Source: Rhodospirillales bacterium (GTDB lineage Bacteria > Pseudomonadota > Alphaproteobacteria > Micavibrionales > Micavibrionaceae). Taken from it: a stretch of DNA of 64,000 bases. Location: assembly GCA_023898785.1 (NCBI GenBank), contig CP060239.1, positions 2,108,001 through 2,172,000 of the forward strand. The letters run 5' to 3'. Of the stretch, positions 17,472 to 26,817 are shown in pieces (position 1 is the first letter of the stretch; the number at the start of each line of letters is the position of its first letter). The notes beneath the pieces were generated by a model. That model ran no database searches. It saw nothing but the letters and a program-made list of their open reading frames with translations, and had not been told where the DNA came from. The translations under genes were made by a program, and so were the position numbers.

Positions 17472-18574
17472 GTGCCCAGAACCTTTTTAATATGCTTGCG
17501 CATTTGGGCGGCGAAGATGTCTTTCGCGAATTTTTCCGCCTGCTTTCGGCAAGCCTCCGGCGTGATGGTCTCTTCCTTTTTCTCGAAAGCTTCGACGGCA
17601 GCGATGATCGATTCCGGCGTTTGTTCATCAAAGAAAACGCCGGTTTCCGGCGTTACGCTATCCAGCGCACCGCCCTTGCCATAGGCGATGACGGGCGTTC
17701 CGCACGCCAGCGCTTCGACCGGCATAATCCCGAAATCCTCCTGCGCCGCGAAAACGAAGGCGCGGGCTTTTTGCATATGCTCTTTAAGAACCGGGAACGG
17801 CTGATAACCCAAATACTCGATATTGGGAGCTTTGTCCGCGATCGCCGCGACCTTGTGGGCTTCCGGCCCTGCGCCAATCATAACCAGCTTGCGCTCCGGC
17901 ATTTTCGCAAAAGCCTGCGCAATCAGCGGGAATTTCTTGTAAGGCACCATGCGCGATGCGGTGAAGTAATAATCTTGCTTGTTCGCACAGGCTTCAAAAT
18001 CCTGCACGGCCACCGGAGGATGGATGACCGCCGCCTCCCGCCCATAAAATTTTTTGATACGTTCGGCGATAAAGTTTGAATTGGCGATGTAGGATGTTAC
18101 GCGCGGCGCGGTTTTTTTATCCCATTTGCGGAGTCGCCTAAGGAAGAAACGGATGAGTTTGCCTTTCAGCCCCGTCCCTTGCCCGGTCGTAGAGAGATAT
18201 TCTTCCTGCATGTCCCAGGCATAGCGAACCGGCGTATGACAATAGCAAATATGTGTCTGATCATCGCGCACGCGCACGCCTTTGATTACGCAGTGAGAAC
18301 TGGAAATAATCAGGTCGTAGGCGCTTAAATTCAGTGCTTCTACCGCCATCGGGAACAGCGGCAGGTAATGACGGAAATAACGGCGCGCCAGCGGCAAGTG
18401 CTGGATGAACGTCGTTTTCGCCCTGCGCCCGCCGATAAAATCGCGTTTGTCGTTGGGCAGAAAATCGACCAGCGCATACAAATCAGCTTCCGGGTAGAGC
18501 TTTAATATCTGCTCCAGAACCCGCTCTGCTCCGGCATAGGTTTCCAGCCAGTCGTGTAAAACAGCCACTTTCAT
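17468..18574 (-). CDS. Family 4 glycosyltransferase
   Basis: A GT-B fold enzyme of 368 residues that probably adds a sugar to the lipid-linked repeat unit on the cytoplasmic face. The N-terminus MKVAVLHDWLETYAGAERVL is typical of mannosyltransferase-like GT4 proteins. The C-terminal half contains FTASRMVPYKKFPLIAQAF, the donor-binding AAQEDFGIMPVEALACGTPV (EDFGIMPVEA is the E-x7-E motif) and YGKGGALDSVTPETG. It is the first gene of a minus-strand group with the exosortase and manC. The sugar donor cannot be assigned, though GDP-mannose is available. Confidence 0.92.
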   Translation of the reverse strand: MKVAVLHDWLETYAGAERVLEQILKLYPEADLYALVDFLPNDKRDFIGGRRAKTTFIQHLPLARRYFRHYLPLFPMAVEALNLSAYDLIISSSHCVIKGVRVRDDQTHICYCHTPVRYAWDMQEEYLSTTGQGTGLKGKLIRFFLRRLRKWDKKTAPRVTSYIANSNFIAERIKKFYGREAAVIHPPVAVQDFEACANKQDYYFTASRMVPYKKFPLIAQAFAKMPERKLVMIGAGPEAHKVAAIADKAPNIEYLGYQPFPVLKEHMQKARAFVFAAQEDFGIMPVEALACGTPVIAYGKGGALDSVTPETGVFFDEQTPESIIAAVEAFEKKEETITPEACRKQAEKFAKDIFAAQMRKHIKKVLGT

Positions 18575-18620
18575 GCGAGTTTTATACGGATAGAGGGCCG
18601 GACTGGCAAGATAAGAATTC

Positions 18621-18649
18621 TTGCACAGGCTTCAGGTTCTCTTTATAAC
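18621..18649 (+). promoter_or_regulatory. Sigma-70 promoter for the 18674 glycosyltransferase
   Basis: TTGCAC (18621-18626) and TATAAC (18644-18649) are separated by 17 bp. The ATG of the next gene lies 25 bp after the -10, preceded by GGAAGG. Confidence 0.65.
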
Positions 18650-18673
18650 CGGGGCTGATTTCGGAAGGCACAA

Positions 18674-19753
18674 ATGGCAAAGCATCCACTCTATATCAAT
18701 GGCCGGTTTCTTCAGAAACCTGTGACAGGAACGGAGCGTTTTGCGCGTGAGATCGTCTGGGCGATGGATGAGTTGCTGGCGGAGCAGACCGATCGTCCGG
18801 ATGTTACTATTATCTCGCCACCGGGGACGCTCGCGCCGGAAGGGCTGAAAGTTATTGGCTTTGAGACCTGCGGATCGCGGCAGGGTCATGCATGGGAGCA
18901 ATGGGATCTGTATCGAAAAACGCGTGACGGCGTTTTGCTGAGTTTGACCAATAGCGGTCCCGTTCTTCACCCGCGCCAGATGGTCGTGATCCACGACGGC
19001 GCGCCGTACCGGATGCCGGGGGATTTTTCCTCTGCTTATCGGACGTTTCACAGGATTTTAGGCTGCCTGCTGGTGCGGCAGACCCGGATCGCCACCGTCT
19101 CTGAATTTTCACGCAGGGATCTGGCTGCTGTGCTGGGCGTTTCCGCTGAGGCTATTCCCGTAATTTACAACGGGCATGAGCATATCCTGCGCTGCGCGCT
19201 CGATGAGGGGATCATTGAAAAACTTGCCCTGAAGAACCGGCCATATTTTCTGTTTGTGGGGTCACCAGTGCCCCGGAAAAACCTGGATATGGCGACCCGG
19301 GCATTTCATGCGCTGGAGCGTGAGGACGCGGCGTTTGTTATTGTCGGGGCGTCGAGTGCGAAGGTGTTCGGGAAAAGGACGCAGACGCAAGCGCAGAATG
19401 TTATTCTGCCGGGCCGCCTTACGGACCAGGAGATTGTTGCTCTTTACCGCCATGCGCGGGCGCTTGTGTTTCCCAGCTTGTATGAAGGCTTCGGCATTCC
19501 GCCGCTGGAGGCGATGGTGCAAGGCTGCCCGGTGCTGGCTTCGAATATTCCGCCAGTGCGCGAAGTTTGCGGGGATGCGGCGCTTTATTTCGATCCGCGC
19601 GACCCGGCAGATTGCATGCGGCGTATGCGGGAATTTCTGGATGACCTTTCCGCGCGGGAGGATTTAATCAGAAAAGGCACAGCGCGTTATCCGGCATTTT
19701 CATGGAAGACAAGTGCGGGAAAGATGCTCGATGAGCTTATGGATATGGGTTAA
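18674..19753 (+). CDS. Family 4 glycosyltransferase
   Basis: A 359-residue GT-B glycosyltransferase. The first half includes QGHAWEQWDLYRKT and LHPRQMVVIHDGAPYRMP, seen in mannosyltransferases of capsule loci. The second half has FVGSPVPRKNLDMATRAF, LPGRLTDQEIVALYRHARAL and the donor-binding SLYEGFGIPPLEAMVQGCPV. It stands alone on the plus strand, divergent from the group at 17468, with its own promoter. The acceptor is not identifiable. Confidence 0.92.
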   Translation: MAKHPLYINGRFLQKPVTGTERFAREIVWAMDELLAEQTDRPDVTIISPPGTLAPEGLKVIGFETCGSRQGHAWEQWDLYRKTRDGVLLSLTNSGPVLHPRQMVVIHDGAPYRMPGDFSSAYRTFHRILGCLLVRQTRIATVSEFSRRDLAAVLGVSAEAIPVIYNGHEHILRCALDEGIIEKLALKNRPYFLFVGSPVPRKNLDMATRAFHALEREDAAFVIVGASSAKVFGKRTQTQAQNVILPGRLTDQEIVALYRHARALVFPSLYEGFGIPPLEAMVQGCPVLASNIPPVREVCGDAALYFDPRDPADCMRRMREFLDDLSAREDLIRKGTARYPAFSWKTSAGKMLDELMDMG

Positions 19754-19769
19754 TACATTTCTTGCGTTA

Positions 19770-19919
19770 TATAGTCATTCAACTTAAGAATTATACAGAG
19801 TCGAAAATGACTGGCTTTTGAAAAAATCGACGACAACGTACATACAGGTACTTTGAGGAGATTTTTTCAAAAACAGCTTCATTTGCAGACCTGTATAATT
19901 CTTAATTCAAACGACTATA
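19770..19919. repeat. MITE-like long inverted repeat (about 150 bp)
   Basis: Two imperfect arms of about 60 bp face each other. The outer part is TATAGTC followed by TTAAGAATTATACAG on the left, and CTGTATAATTCTTAA followed by GACTATA on the right. The inner part repeats TTTTGAAAAAATC against GATTTTTTCAAAA. A loop of about 25 bp separates them. It fills the gap between two convergent glycosyltransferase genes, and its right end supplies the TAG stop of the 19915-21072 gene. No coding sequence lies inside. It could be a non-autonomous mobile element or a bidirectional terminator. Confidence 0.7.
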
Positions 19920-21072
19920 GTCCTGCCTTTTTAATCGCTATTTCATATTCTTCGAGTTGTTTTTCCGGGCTGCTGGCCTCCCAGCCGGCGCGGGCGATGG
20001 CGGCCATTTTCTCTGGATCATCATACATACGCCGCATGGCGCGGGCGGCAAAATCCGTGTCCGGGTCGGCCCAGGTCACGGTGCCGTAAACACCGCTTTC
20101 ATCGAACATTTCAACAAGGCGCGCGGGGACCAGAATGCTATCGTTTTCATTCATAAAATCCATATTGCCGGACCATGCTGTTGCGATTGTTGCAAGCCCC
20201 GCCATTCGCGCTTCAAGTAACGGCAGGCTAAAACCTTCGGCCCGATGCAGAGAAACAAAGACGTGTGACTTTGTTATCAGCTCGTCGATTTCTTCGCGCG
20301 AGAGGGTTTTCATCAGGACTTTAATACGCGAGTCTTTTGTCACAGATTCAACAAAAGCTTTGATTTCCGGTATATCCGTGCTGCCCTGAAGCTTGATTAT
20401 CAGTGAAACGTCCTGCTTGGTTGGGAATGCTTTTTGGAAAGCGTCTACAGCGGCTGCCGGATTTTTACGGGTCAGGCCGGAGCGCGCATCCGCCATTGTC
20501 AGAAATGTCAGGGACTCCTGCCCTTTTTTCCATACGCGCGGGGCCGGGCTGTATTTTTCCATCACATGGGGGACAACATGGATAGGACATTTATAGAGCT
20601 TGCCAAGTCCTTGCGCGGAAAAGCTGCTTGTTGTCCAGATTTCGTCCCAGACATCGTCATAAACCGGCCAGTTTACCGGTGGCTCCGGCAATTCCCATGC
20701 GAAATAGCCGATCCTTTTCCCGCTCTCCTTTAAACTTTCCCTCAGGGGCCAGGCCTGTTGCAAAAACTGTGGCGCTGCGCAATGAAAGATATAAATGTCT
20801 TGTTTGCTGCCCTCGATTTTCTTTAAAGGGTTTCTGATTGCCGGGGTAATATCAATTCGGCGGACATCGTAGCCCAGCTTTTCAAGGGCGCACATATGAT
20901 AGTTGGCTCCGTTTGTAAGCCCGTTTTGCACACGGAAACGGCAGACAATATTGATTGTTTTTTTGCTGTGTGTCTTTTCATCTTGTGCTTTACTTTTCCG
21001 CAGGGCGGTATGGGCTATTTTTGCAAAGAAAAAATAGTAAATGCTTTTGGCTATTTGTCGTAGGTTTTGCAT
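19915..21072 (-). CDS. Family 4 glycosyltransferase
   Basis: A 385-residue GT-B protein. After a basic N-terminus, IVCRFRVQNGLTNGANYHM and GYFAWELPEPP form the acceptor domain. The donor domain carries LTMADARSGLTRKNPAAAVDAF, VSLHRAEGFSLPLLEARMAGLA and TAWSGNMDFM. AEGFSLPLLEA is the E-x7-E motif. It resembles glycosyltransferases that modify surface polysaccharides, and sugar specificity is not visible. The stop codon lies inside the inverted-repeat element at 19770-19919. It is divergent from the secreted glycosidase at 21201. Confidence 0.9.
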   Translation of the reverse strand: MQNLRQIAKSIYYFFFAKIAHTALRKSKAQDEKTHSKKTINIVCRFRVQNGLTNGANYHMCALEKLGYDVRRIDITPAIRNPLKKIEGSKQDIYIFHCAAPQFLQQAWPLRESLKESGKRIGYFAWELPEPPVNWPVYDDVWDEIWTTSSFSAQGLGKLYKCPIHVVPHVMEKYSPAPRVWKKGQESLTFLTMADARSGLTRKNPAAAVDAFQKAFPTKQDVSLIIKLQGSTDIPEIKAFVESVTKDSRIKVLMKTLSREEIDELITKSHVFVSLHRAEGFSLPLLEARMAGLATIATAWSGNMDFMNENDSILVPARLVEMFDESGVYGTVTWADPDTDFAARAMRRMYDDPEKMAAIARAGWEASSPEKQLEEYEIAIKKAGL

Positions 21073-21200
21073 TGTTCCAATACTCCTCAGCCTAAAACGA
21101 GCGCTCCATATAACGGATAAAATGCTTTATAGACAAGTTTATATGATCCTTTTATGGTTTCCACAGTCCATATGCCCTGACGTCATGAAGAGACAGTTTT

Positions 21201-22505
21201 ATGAAATCTTCTTCTGCCTTGCTAATTTTTATTTTAATTTTTACCTTTTTTGCGTTTGTGGCGCAGGCGCAGCAAACAATCTCCGGCGTTCCTGCAAAAA
21301 GCGCGGATGATTTTTTGAACTCCCTTGGGATCAATACCCACGTTGCTCAAGGGTATAACCCCAAAAATTATATTGAGCCTCTTAAATATACAGGTATCCG
21401 TAATATCCGCGATGCGCCTAAAAACCTGTCCGGCTATTTTATGCTTCATAAAGAAACAGGTGTACGTGTTAATCTTGTTGGCGCCAAGCTGCACCATCTG
21501 ATTCATGCTGCGCAGACACTTGCAAAACATAATATCCTTATGTCTATAGAGGGGCCGAACGAGCCGAATAACTGGCCCATTACTTACAAGGGTGAAAAGG
21601 GCGGCGGCAAAGGTTCATGGAAGGTCGTCGCTGAATTTCAACGCGATCTCTATAAGGCTGTTAAAGCCGATCCACTCCTCAAGGACTATCCTGTTTTTAA
21701 TATTTCAGAAGGCGGCGCGCAAACTGACAATGTCGGGCTTCAGTTCCTGACTATCCCCGAAGGGGCCGGTACGCTTATGCCTGCCGGGACCATGTATGCA
21801 GATTATGCGAATGCTCATAATTATGTCAGTGGTAACGGCGGCCGTCATGTTGATAATCAGGCATGGAACGCTGCTGATCCGACGCTGGATAGTTTCTGGG
21901 ACGGGCTCTACGGAAACTATGGGCGTACCTGGCGCAAGAAATATAAAGGTTACAGCAATGAAGGGCTTATGCGGTTGCCGCGCGTTTCAACAGAAACGGG
22001 CTGGGCAACTAAAAAAGGCGTGTCTGAGGAGCGTACACAAGGGATTATGCTTGTGAATACCTACCTGGCGCAATTCAAGCGCGGCTGGACTTATACGTTC
22101 ATTTATCAACTGGGTGAAGCTCAAGGCAGTAAAGGATTGCAGGGGATTTATCGCAAAGACTGGCAGCCCAAAGCCGCGGCGCACTACATCCATAATCTTA
22201 CGACTGTTCTGGCAGATACGATGTCAGGTGATTTTAAACCCGGAAGGCTGGCTTATAGAATTCCCAATCAACCCGATACGGTTCACGATCTCTTGCTGCA
22301 GAAAAGTGATGGGAGGTTTTTTCTTGTTGTTTGGGGTGAAAGGGTCAAGGGTCAGGATGATATTATTATCCAGCTTGCCAAACCTGCTGCTAAAATTAAA
22401 ATTTTTGATGTGACGGAAGGTTCTGAACCGCAAAAAATGCTTTCAGATGTTTTAGAGATTCCGCTTACGCTTAATGACCATGCGTTGATATTGGAGTTTC
22501 ATTAA
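21201..22505 (+). CDS. Secreted glycoside hydrolase (GH5/GH39-like TIM barrel)
   Basis: The 434 residues begin with a signal peptide (cleavage near QAQ at 22-24). The rest looks like a clan GH-A barrel: the acid/base glutamate is probably E121 in EGPNEPNNW and the nucleophile E265 in STETGW. These positions fit retaining glycosidases. Its place among polysaccharide genes suggests it trims or releases the polymer in the periplasm, a common role for such enzymes. The substrate is unknown. The last 54 bp overlap the convergent polymerase gene. Confidence 0.82.
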   Translation: MKSSSALLIFILIFTFFAFVAQAQQTISGVPAKSADDFLNSLGINTHVAQGYNPKNYIEPLKYTGIRNIRDAPKNLSGYFMLHKETGVRVNLVGAKLHHLIHAAQTLAKHNILMSIEGPNEPNNWPITYKGEKGGGKGSWKVVAEFQRDLYKAVKADPLLKDYPVFNISEGGAQTDNVGLQFLTIPEGAGTLMPAGTMYADYANAHNYVSGNGGRHVDNQAWNAADPTLDSFWDGLYGNYGRTWRKKYKGYSNEGLMRLPRVSTETGWATKKGVSEERTQGIMLVNTYLAQFKRGWTYTFIYQLGEAQGSKGLQGIYRKDWQPKAAAHYIHNLTTVLADTMSGDFKPGRLAYRIPNQPDTVHDLLLQKSDGRFFLVVWGERVKGQDDIIIQLAKPAAKIKIFDVTEGSEPQKMLSDVLEIPLTLNDHALILEFH

Positions 22506-23843
22506 ATCTAAAGAATCGTTGCTTTGTGACAAAGCTATGATTGTTCCAAACAAGATGCCTTGAAGCACGCCGAAATCAGGGGTTGTTCCTGCAAGAAATT
22601 TTGCAGCAAACATGGGCAATAGAGCAAATTTGATCGCCTTGATAACGGCCTCTTCACGTGAATTGCGCTTTGGTGCATGGCGGAGATAGAGCGAGATGAG
22701 GAACAGGCTGAAAAAGAGTGCACCGGGAAGGCCCGTACTGGCCAGAATATTCGCAAAGAAGTTTGACGTTCGGACACTCCCGATACCAACGCCCAGGCCA
22801 TAGCTTTCAATAAAAGCATTAAGCCCTGCCGCCGTCCAGCTTGAGCGTTCTATATAGGAAGATGTCCCTGTTTTTTCGATTAAAAGCGTATTGATCAGAT
22901 CAACAAAATTTCCACTTAGTAATACAGCTAATAAAAAACAGACGGCAAGAAAAACGATGTTCAGCATTTTTTTTGTGATAGATTTATGCAAGATCTTTCC
23001 TTCTTCAGAAACGGCATCAACATTATAAAAAAGATAGAGGCCGAGCATCAGGAAAAGAGAGGCGTAGGCCGTTGAAGAGGTGGATAAGAAGCCCATGGCC
23101 ATACAGCTCCAGCCGAGGAGCGGCACCCAAAAACGGCGCATTTTTTCCGCATAGACCGGGCGCAGGAAAAGCAGCAAAGAGGCCATTGTCATGGCAAGTC
23201 CTCCAAAAGCTGCGGGTTCAGGCGTCAGGCCCAGCACACGGCGCGTTCCCAAAATACTGCCTGCGGAATAGCCATAGTTGGCCGTATAGAAAATTTTGAG
23301 CATATCGGCCTTTCCTAAAAGGTTGGCGATAATATCAATAAGGCCTGTTGCGATGATCGCATAGCCACCTGCGAAGATTGCCTTTAACAGCGCATCTAGA
23401 AATTCATGTTTCTTTTGTAAAAGAATGCAAACAGATGCCGCCATAAAAACGGACATCGTCAGGTAGGCTGTTTGTGTATAGTTCGTTCCTTGTGGACGAA
23501 CAGGTTCCAACTCTGCCGTGTTTAAGCTAAAAGTAAAAATCTGGCCGTTAAATAATCGGGGCAGAAACATCGCTCCGATAAGGGAAATCAGCCAGAAGAT
23601 TCCCAAAAACCCAAGCTGACGCGGTTGAAAAAGCGCAGCAAGGAAAGACGGCACAAAATTCTGACTGATGCCGATACGAAACAAGAATATAATGGATGCG
23701 AGCATCGCGGGGACAACGTTTCCCGGCAACACGGTCATTGCACTAAAGGAAGAGCATATGAAGACGGATGCTAACAGGATCGTTGGTGAAAGAATAATAC
23801 TTCCAAGAATAATGAGCAGCGCTATGACAGAAACCGTATTCAT
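22452..23843 (-). CDS. O-antigen ligase/polymerase-like membrane protein (Wzy candidate)
   Basis: A 463-residue protein with about ten hydrophobic segments. The region after about residue 200 (LGLTPEPAAFGGLAMTMASL, then GWSCMAMGFLSTSSTAY) and the periplasmic loop with ESYGLGVGIGSVRTSNFF fit the Wzy_C/O-antigen ligase family. In this setting it is the best candidate for the repeat-unit polymerase. It is the third gene of the sulfotransferase-acyltransferase-polymerase operon, 12 bp after the acyltransferase. A second family member lies at 56512-58491, away from the locus. Confidence 0.8.
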   Translation of the reverse strand: MNTVSVIALLIILGSIILSPTILLASVFICSSFSAMTVLPGNVVPAMLASIIFLFRIGISQNFVPSFLAALFQPRQLGFLGIFWLISLIGAMFLPRLFNGQIFTFSLNTAELEPVRPQGTNYTQTAYLTMSVFMAASVCILLQKKHEFLDALLKAIFAGGYAIIATGLIDIIANLLGKADMLKIFYTANYGYSAGSILGTRRVLGLTPEPAAFGGLAMTMASLLLFLRPVYAEKMRRFWVPLLGWSCMAMGFLSTSSTAYASLFLMLGLYLFYNVDAVSEEGKILHKSITKKMLNIVFLAVCFLLAVLLSGNFVDLINTLLIEKTGTSSYIERSSWTAAGLNAFIESYGLGVGIGSVRTSNFFANILASTGLPGALFFSLFLISLYLRHAPKRNSREEAVIKAIKFALLPMFAAKFLAGTTPDFGVLQGILFGTIIALSQSNDSLDLMKLQYQRMVIKRKRNL

Positions 23844-23855
23844 TTCATGATGCTC

Positions 23856-24893
23856 CTAGCCCAGCCCTAACCAGCGCTGCAGGTTAAATCTCCGGGCCAT
23901 ATCATAAAAAATAACAGGGATGATTGTTCCCAGTATTAAAGCTATAGGGAAAATGACAAGCGGATCGGAATAACCAAGACCTTTCACCATAAAAATTCGG
24001 GTGCCGGCTACAATCATCACGTGGAGAACATAAATAGGCATGGTCCTTTGGCCAATATACACTAGGGCAGAGAATGACCGAATGTAGGATATGCGTACCA
24101 GGAAAAAGATAAAGGCGCACCCCAGGATAGTGGATGGTACTTGGCTGAGATATTTTGGCGTACCGATTTCTGCAAGATTTGTTTGAGTAAAGCTATATGA
24201 AGAAACAACAAACCAGAGGATGCCTGCGACAAGTGTTAAAAACAGGAATGAAAGGTCTGTCCATTCTTTTTTTTCTTTATCCTGAAACAAAAGCGTTCCA
24301 AGTCCATAATATATCCCGAACTTAGCAAAGGGGGTAAAAAACGAAGGAAGGGCCGGAAACGTAGAAAGACCTAAAAGAAGCAAGAAAAAGACCAATTCGT
24401 ATTTTTTATTCATAAATCTGGAAAAGAGGTAATGCACGATCTGCATTAAAATCAGAGCTTTTAAAAACCAGAACTGTGAAACATTTCCTAGCGCTATATT
24501 TCTGATCTGAAACCATGAGAAATCCTGGGGGTGGTTGAGGAGCGAGCCGGTCAGATTCATGGAAAATGTCTGGACCGCAGACCATAGCACACAGGGATAG
24601 TAAATCCTGATCAGAAGGTCTTTTGCAAATTTCTTTCCGTCCTTCTTTTCCAAAGACGAGGCAAACATCCCCGATAAAAAGAAAAAGGCAGGCATGTGGA
24701 ACGTATAAATATAATTGAAAATTTGCACCAGAATTCCATCGATCGGGACAAGCTGAGCATCTCGTAAGCCGCCGATGACATGGCCGATAACAACAAGCAT
24801 GATGCATAGGCCTCGCGCCGCATCTGGCCAGTCTATACGCTGGGATGCGTTATGTACATTAGATGGATAGACCTGTTCGGACTTATAAGACAC
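23856..24893 (-). CDS. Acyltransferase family 3 membrane protein
   Basis: These integral membrane enzymes transfer acetyl or other acyl groups to sugars. The family hallmark IDWPDAARGLCIMLVVIGHV lies near residue 20, followed by about ten membrane segments; FHMPAFFFLSGMF is also typical. It probably O-acetylates the exopolysaccharide. The start is GTG and shares one base with the TAG stop of the sulfotransferase upstream, so translation is coupled. Confidence 0.92.
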   Translation of the reverse strand: MSYKSEQVYPSNVHNASQRIDWPDAARGLCIMLVVIGHVIGGLRDAQLVPIDGILVQIFNYIYTFHMPAFFFLSGMFASSLEKKDGKKFAKDLLIRIYYPCVLWSAVQTFSMNLTGSLLNHPQDFSWFQIRNIALGNVSQFWFLKALILMQIVHYLFSRFMNKKYELVFFLLLLGLSTFPALPSFFTPFAKFGIYYGLGTLLFQDKEKKEWTDLSFLFLTLVAGILWFVVSSYSFTQTNLAEIGTPKYLSQVPSTILGCAFIFFLVRISYIRSFSALVYIGQRTMPIYVLHVMIVAGTRIFMVKGLGYSDPLVIFPIALILGTIIPVIFYDMARRFNLQRWLGLG

Positions 24894-25669
24894 TATTTTT
24901 CCTTGGGGAGGTTAAGTCCAGGCTTGTTATTATGATTAAAAATAATTTTGTCATTTATTGCCTGGCTCCAGACTTTAAAGTCTTCAGAGAAATAACGTTC
25001 GATGGGTTTTGTAGGTAATGTATCATGTTTTTGAGTGGTTGATTTGTTATTGTGTGGAATTTCTCCTGTAGCCTTGTATCGCTTACGCAAGAACTCGATT
25101 CCTTTTTTCATATCTTCAATAGGAAACAATAGATCGACAATAATATCGCCATTTGTATCGCATATAAAATCCGTTTGTTTCCGAAAATGGCTCCAACGCA
25201 TAATTTCCTGTTCTTCGATATGTTCAATATCGTTCAACCAATATACAAAATCTTCAAATGTTTTTAAGAATGAATATTCTTCCTCCATTAACTTTTTTTC
25301 AGCAGGCACTTTCGTGTATGAGCGATAATAAGTAAAGGCTGATGCAATGCGGTCAAGCGGATTTCTTAGCGGTGCAAATACCAGCCATTTACTGTAATAA
25401 TTAGGGAAAAGTGTCTTATAAAATTCTGCGGAATAATGCGGAAGCTCATACTTTGTTTCGGGAAATAAAAATTGAGATAGTGACGTGGATGCATTTTTTG
25501 GTATGCGAATAAAGAAGGCTTCTGCTTTGGAAAAATGGGTAATAGGGTTATCTTGAGCGTGTAATTTGAATTTAAGTTTAGTTTTTAGAATTTTTACATT
25601 TTGCGAATAGGGGATGCGCTTTAAATATTTATTGTTTACTTCAAGACCGGGAGGATAAAAAACTGACAT
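24893..25669 (-). CDS. Carbohydrate sulfotransferase 1 (Sulfotransfer_2-like)
   Basis: This 258-residue soluble protein carries the two PAPS-binding signatures. The 5'-phosphosulfate loop is FFIRIPKNASTSLSQF (P57-S63) and the 3'-phosphate loop is LRNPLDRIASAF (R102-S110). Eukaryotic and bacterial carbohydrate sulfotransferases share these. It would move sulfate from PAPS, made by the adjacent CysD/CysNC, to a sugar hydroxyl. It heads an operon with the acyltransferase and polymerase. Base composition is clearly A+T-richer than in the housekeeping genes, which may signal transfer. Confidence 0.85.
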   Translation of the reverse strand: MSVFYPPGLEVNNKYLKRIPYSQNVKILKTKLKFKLHAQDNPITHFSKAEAFFIRIPKNASTSLSQFLFPETKYELPHYSAEFYKTLFPNYYSKWLVFAPLRNPLDRIASAFTYYRSYTKVPAEKKLMEEEYSFLKTFEDFVYWLNDIEHIEEQEIMRWSHFRKQTDFICDTNGDIIVDLLFPIEDMKKGIEFLRKRYKATGEIPHNNKSTTQKHDTLPTKPIERYFSEDFKVWSQAINDKIIFNHNNKPGLNLPKEK

Positions 25670-25670
25670 C

Positions 25671-25696
25671 TTAAAAACTCAATTTAAAAACTCAAT
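25671..25696. repeat. Tandem repeat, 2 x 13 bp
   Basis: TTAAAAACTCAAT occurs twice without a gap, immediately upstream of the sulfotransferase start at 25669. The rest of the gap up to 25905 is A+T-rich and must contain the divergent promoters; none is clear enough to call. Confidence 0.6.
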
Positions 25697-25905
25697 TTGA
25701 ATAAGTTGTTGAGAAGTATTGTATTTTCCTAAAAATAAGGAATCTGCTTTTAAGCCCCTCTCTTAATAATCTGGTGAACATTGCATTTTCCCTACAAAAT
25801 ATCAAACAAATCCATCGAATTGTCCGGCAGGGAATCTTCTCCTTGCTATTTTATTACTTACAATACATATTACCGCTTGATCCGAGACTGGAACAGTTAC
25901 TCTAT

Positions 25906-26817
25906 ATGGCGGCTATGAATACTCTGACACACTTACAGCGGCTGGAAGCCGAAAGCATTCACATCATGCGTGAGGTTGTGGCTGAGTGCAGAAATCCTGT
26001 GATGCTTTATTCGATCGGGAAGGATTCGGCGGTTATGCTGCATCTGGCGCGTAAGGCGTTTCATCCGTCAAAGCTGCCGTTTCCGTTGGCTCATGTCGAT
26101 ACGACATGGAAATTCCGCGATATGATTACCTTTCGCGATAAAATGGCCCAGGAAGCTGGCGCCGAGCTTTTGGTCCATATTAACGAGGAAGGCGTCAAAC
26201 AGGGGATTGGGCCATTTACGCATGGTTCGGCGCTGCATACGGAGATTATGAAGACGCAGGCACTTAAACAGATGCTTGATCACTATCAATTCGATGCGGC
26301 ATTTGGTGGTGCACGTCGGGATGAGGAAAAATCCCGGGCCAAAGAGCGCATTTTTTCATTTCGTTCAAAGGCGCATCGCTGGGACCCTAAAAACCAGCGG
26401 CCTGAATTGTGGAACCTGTATAATTGCCGCAAGCACGATGGAGAGTCGATCCGGGTTTTCCCGCTATCCAACTGGACAGAGTTGGATGTCTGGCAATATA
26501 TCTATCTGGAAAATATCCCGGTCGTACCACTTTATTTTGCCGCCGAGCGGCCCGTGGTTGAGCGTGACGGTACGTTGATCATGGTTGATGACGACCGGAT
26601 GAAGCTGGAACCGGGCGAAAAACCTGCCATGAAGAAGGTTCGTTTTCGTACACTTGGCTGCTGGCCGCTGACCGGTGCAATTGAAAGCAGCGCCGATACG
26701 CTGCCTGCGATTATTCGGGAAATGCTGCTGACCAAAACTTCTGAACGGCAGGGGCGGGTGATCGACAATGACAGCAATGCTTCTATGGAGCAGAAAAAAC
26801 AGGATGGCTATTTCTGA
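25906..26817 (+). CDS. cysD: Sulfate adenylyltransferase subunit 2
   Basis: With CysN, this subunit forms adenosine 5'-phosphosulfate (APS) from ATP and sulfate. It belongs to the PP-loop family: VMLYSIGKDSAVMLHLARKAF carries the ATP-binding loop. HVDTTWKFRDM, FGGARRDEEKSRAKERIFSFR and FPLSNWTELDVWQYI are conserved. I choose ATG 25906 because the CysD family begins a few residues before LTHLQRLEAESIH; the open frame extends further upstream but looks non-coding. Its TGA overlaps the cysN ATG. In this locus it probably supplies PAPS for sulfation, not only for cysteine synthesis. Confidence 0.95.
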   Translation: MAAMNTLTHLQRLEAESIHIMREVVAECRNPVMLYSIGKDSAVMLHLARKAFHPSKLPFPLAHVDTTWKFRDMITFRDKMAQEAGAELLVHINEEGVKQGIGPFTHGSALHTEIMKTQALKQMLDHYQFDAAFGGARRDEEKSRAKERIFSFRSKAHRWDPKNQRPELWNLYNCRKHDGESIRVFPLSNWTELDVWQYIYLENIPVVPLYFAAERPVVERDGTLIMVDDDRMKLEPGEKPAMKKVRFRTLGCWPLTGAIESSADTLPAIIREMLLTKTSERQGRVIDNDSNASMEQKKQDGYF

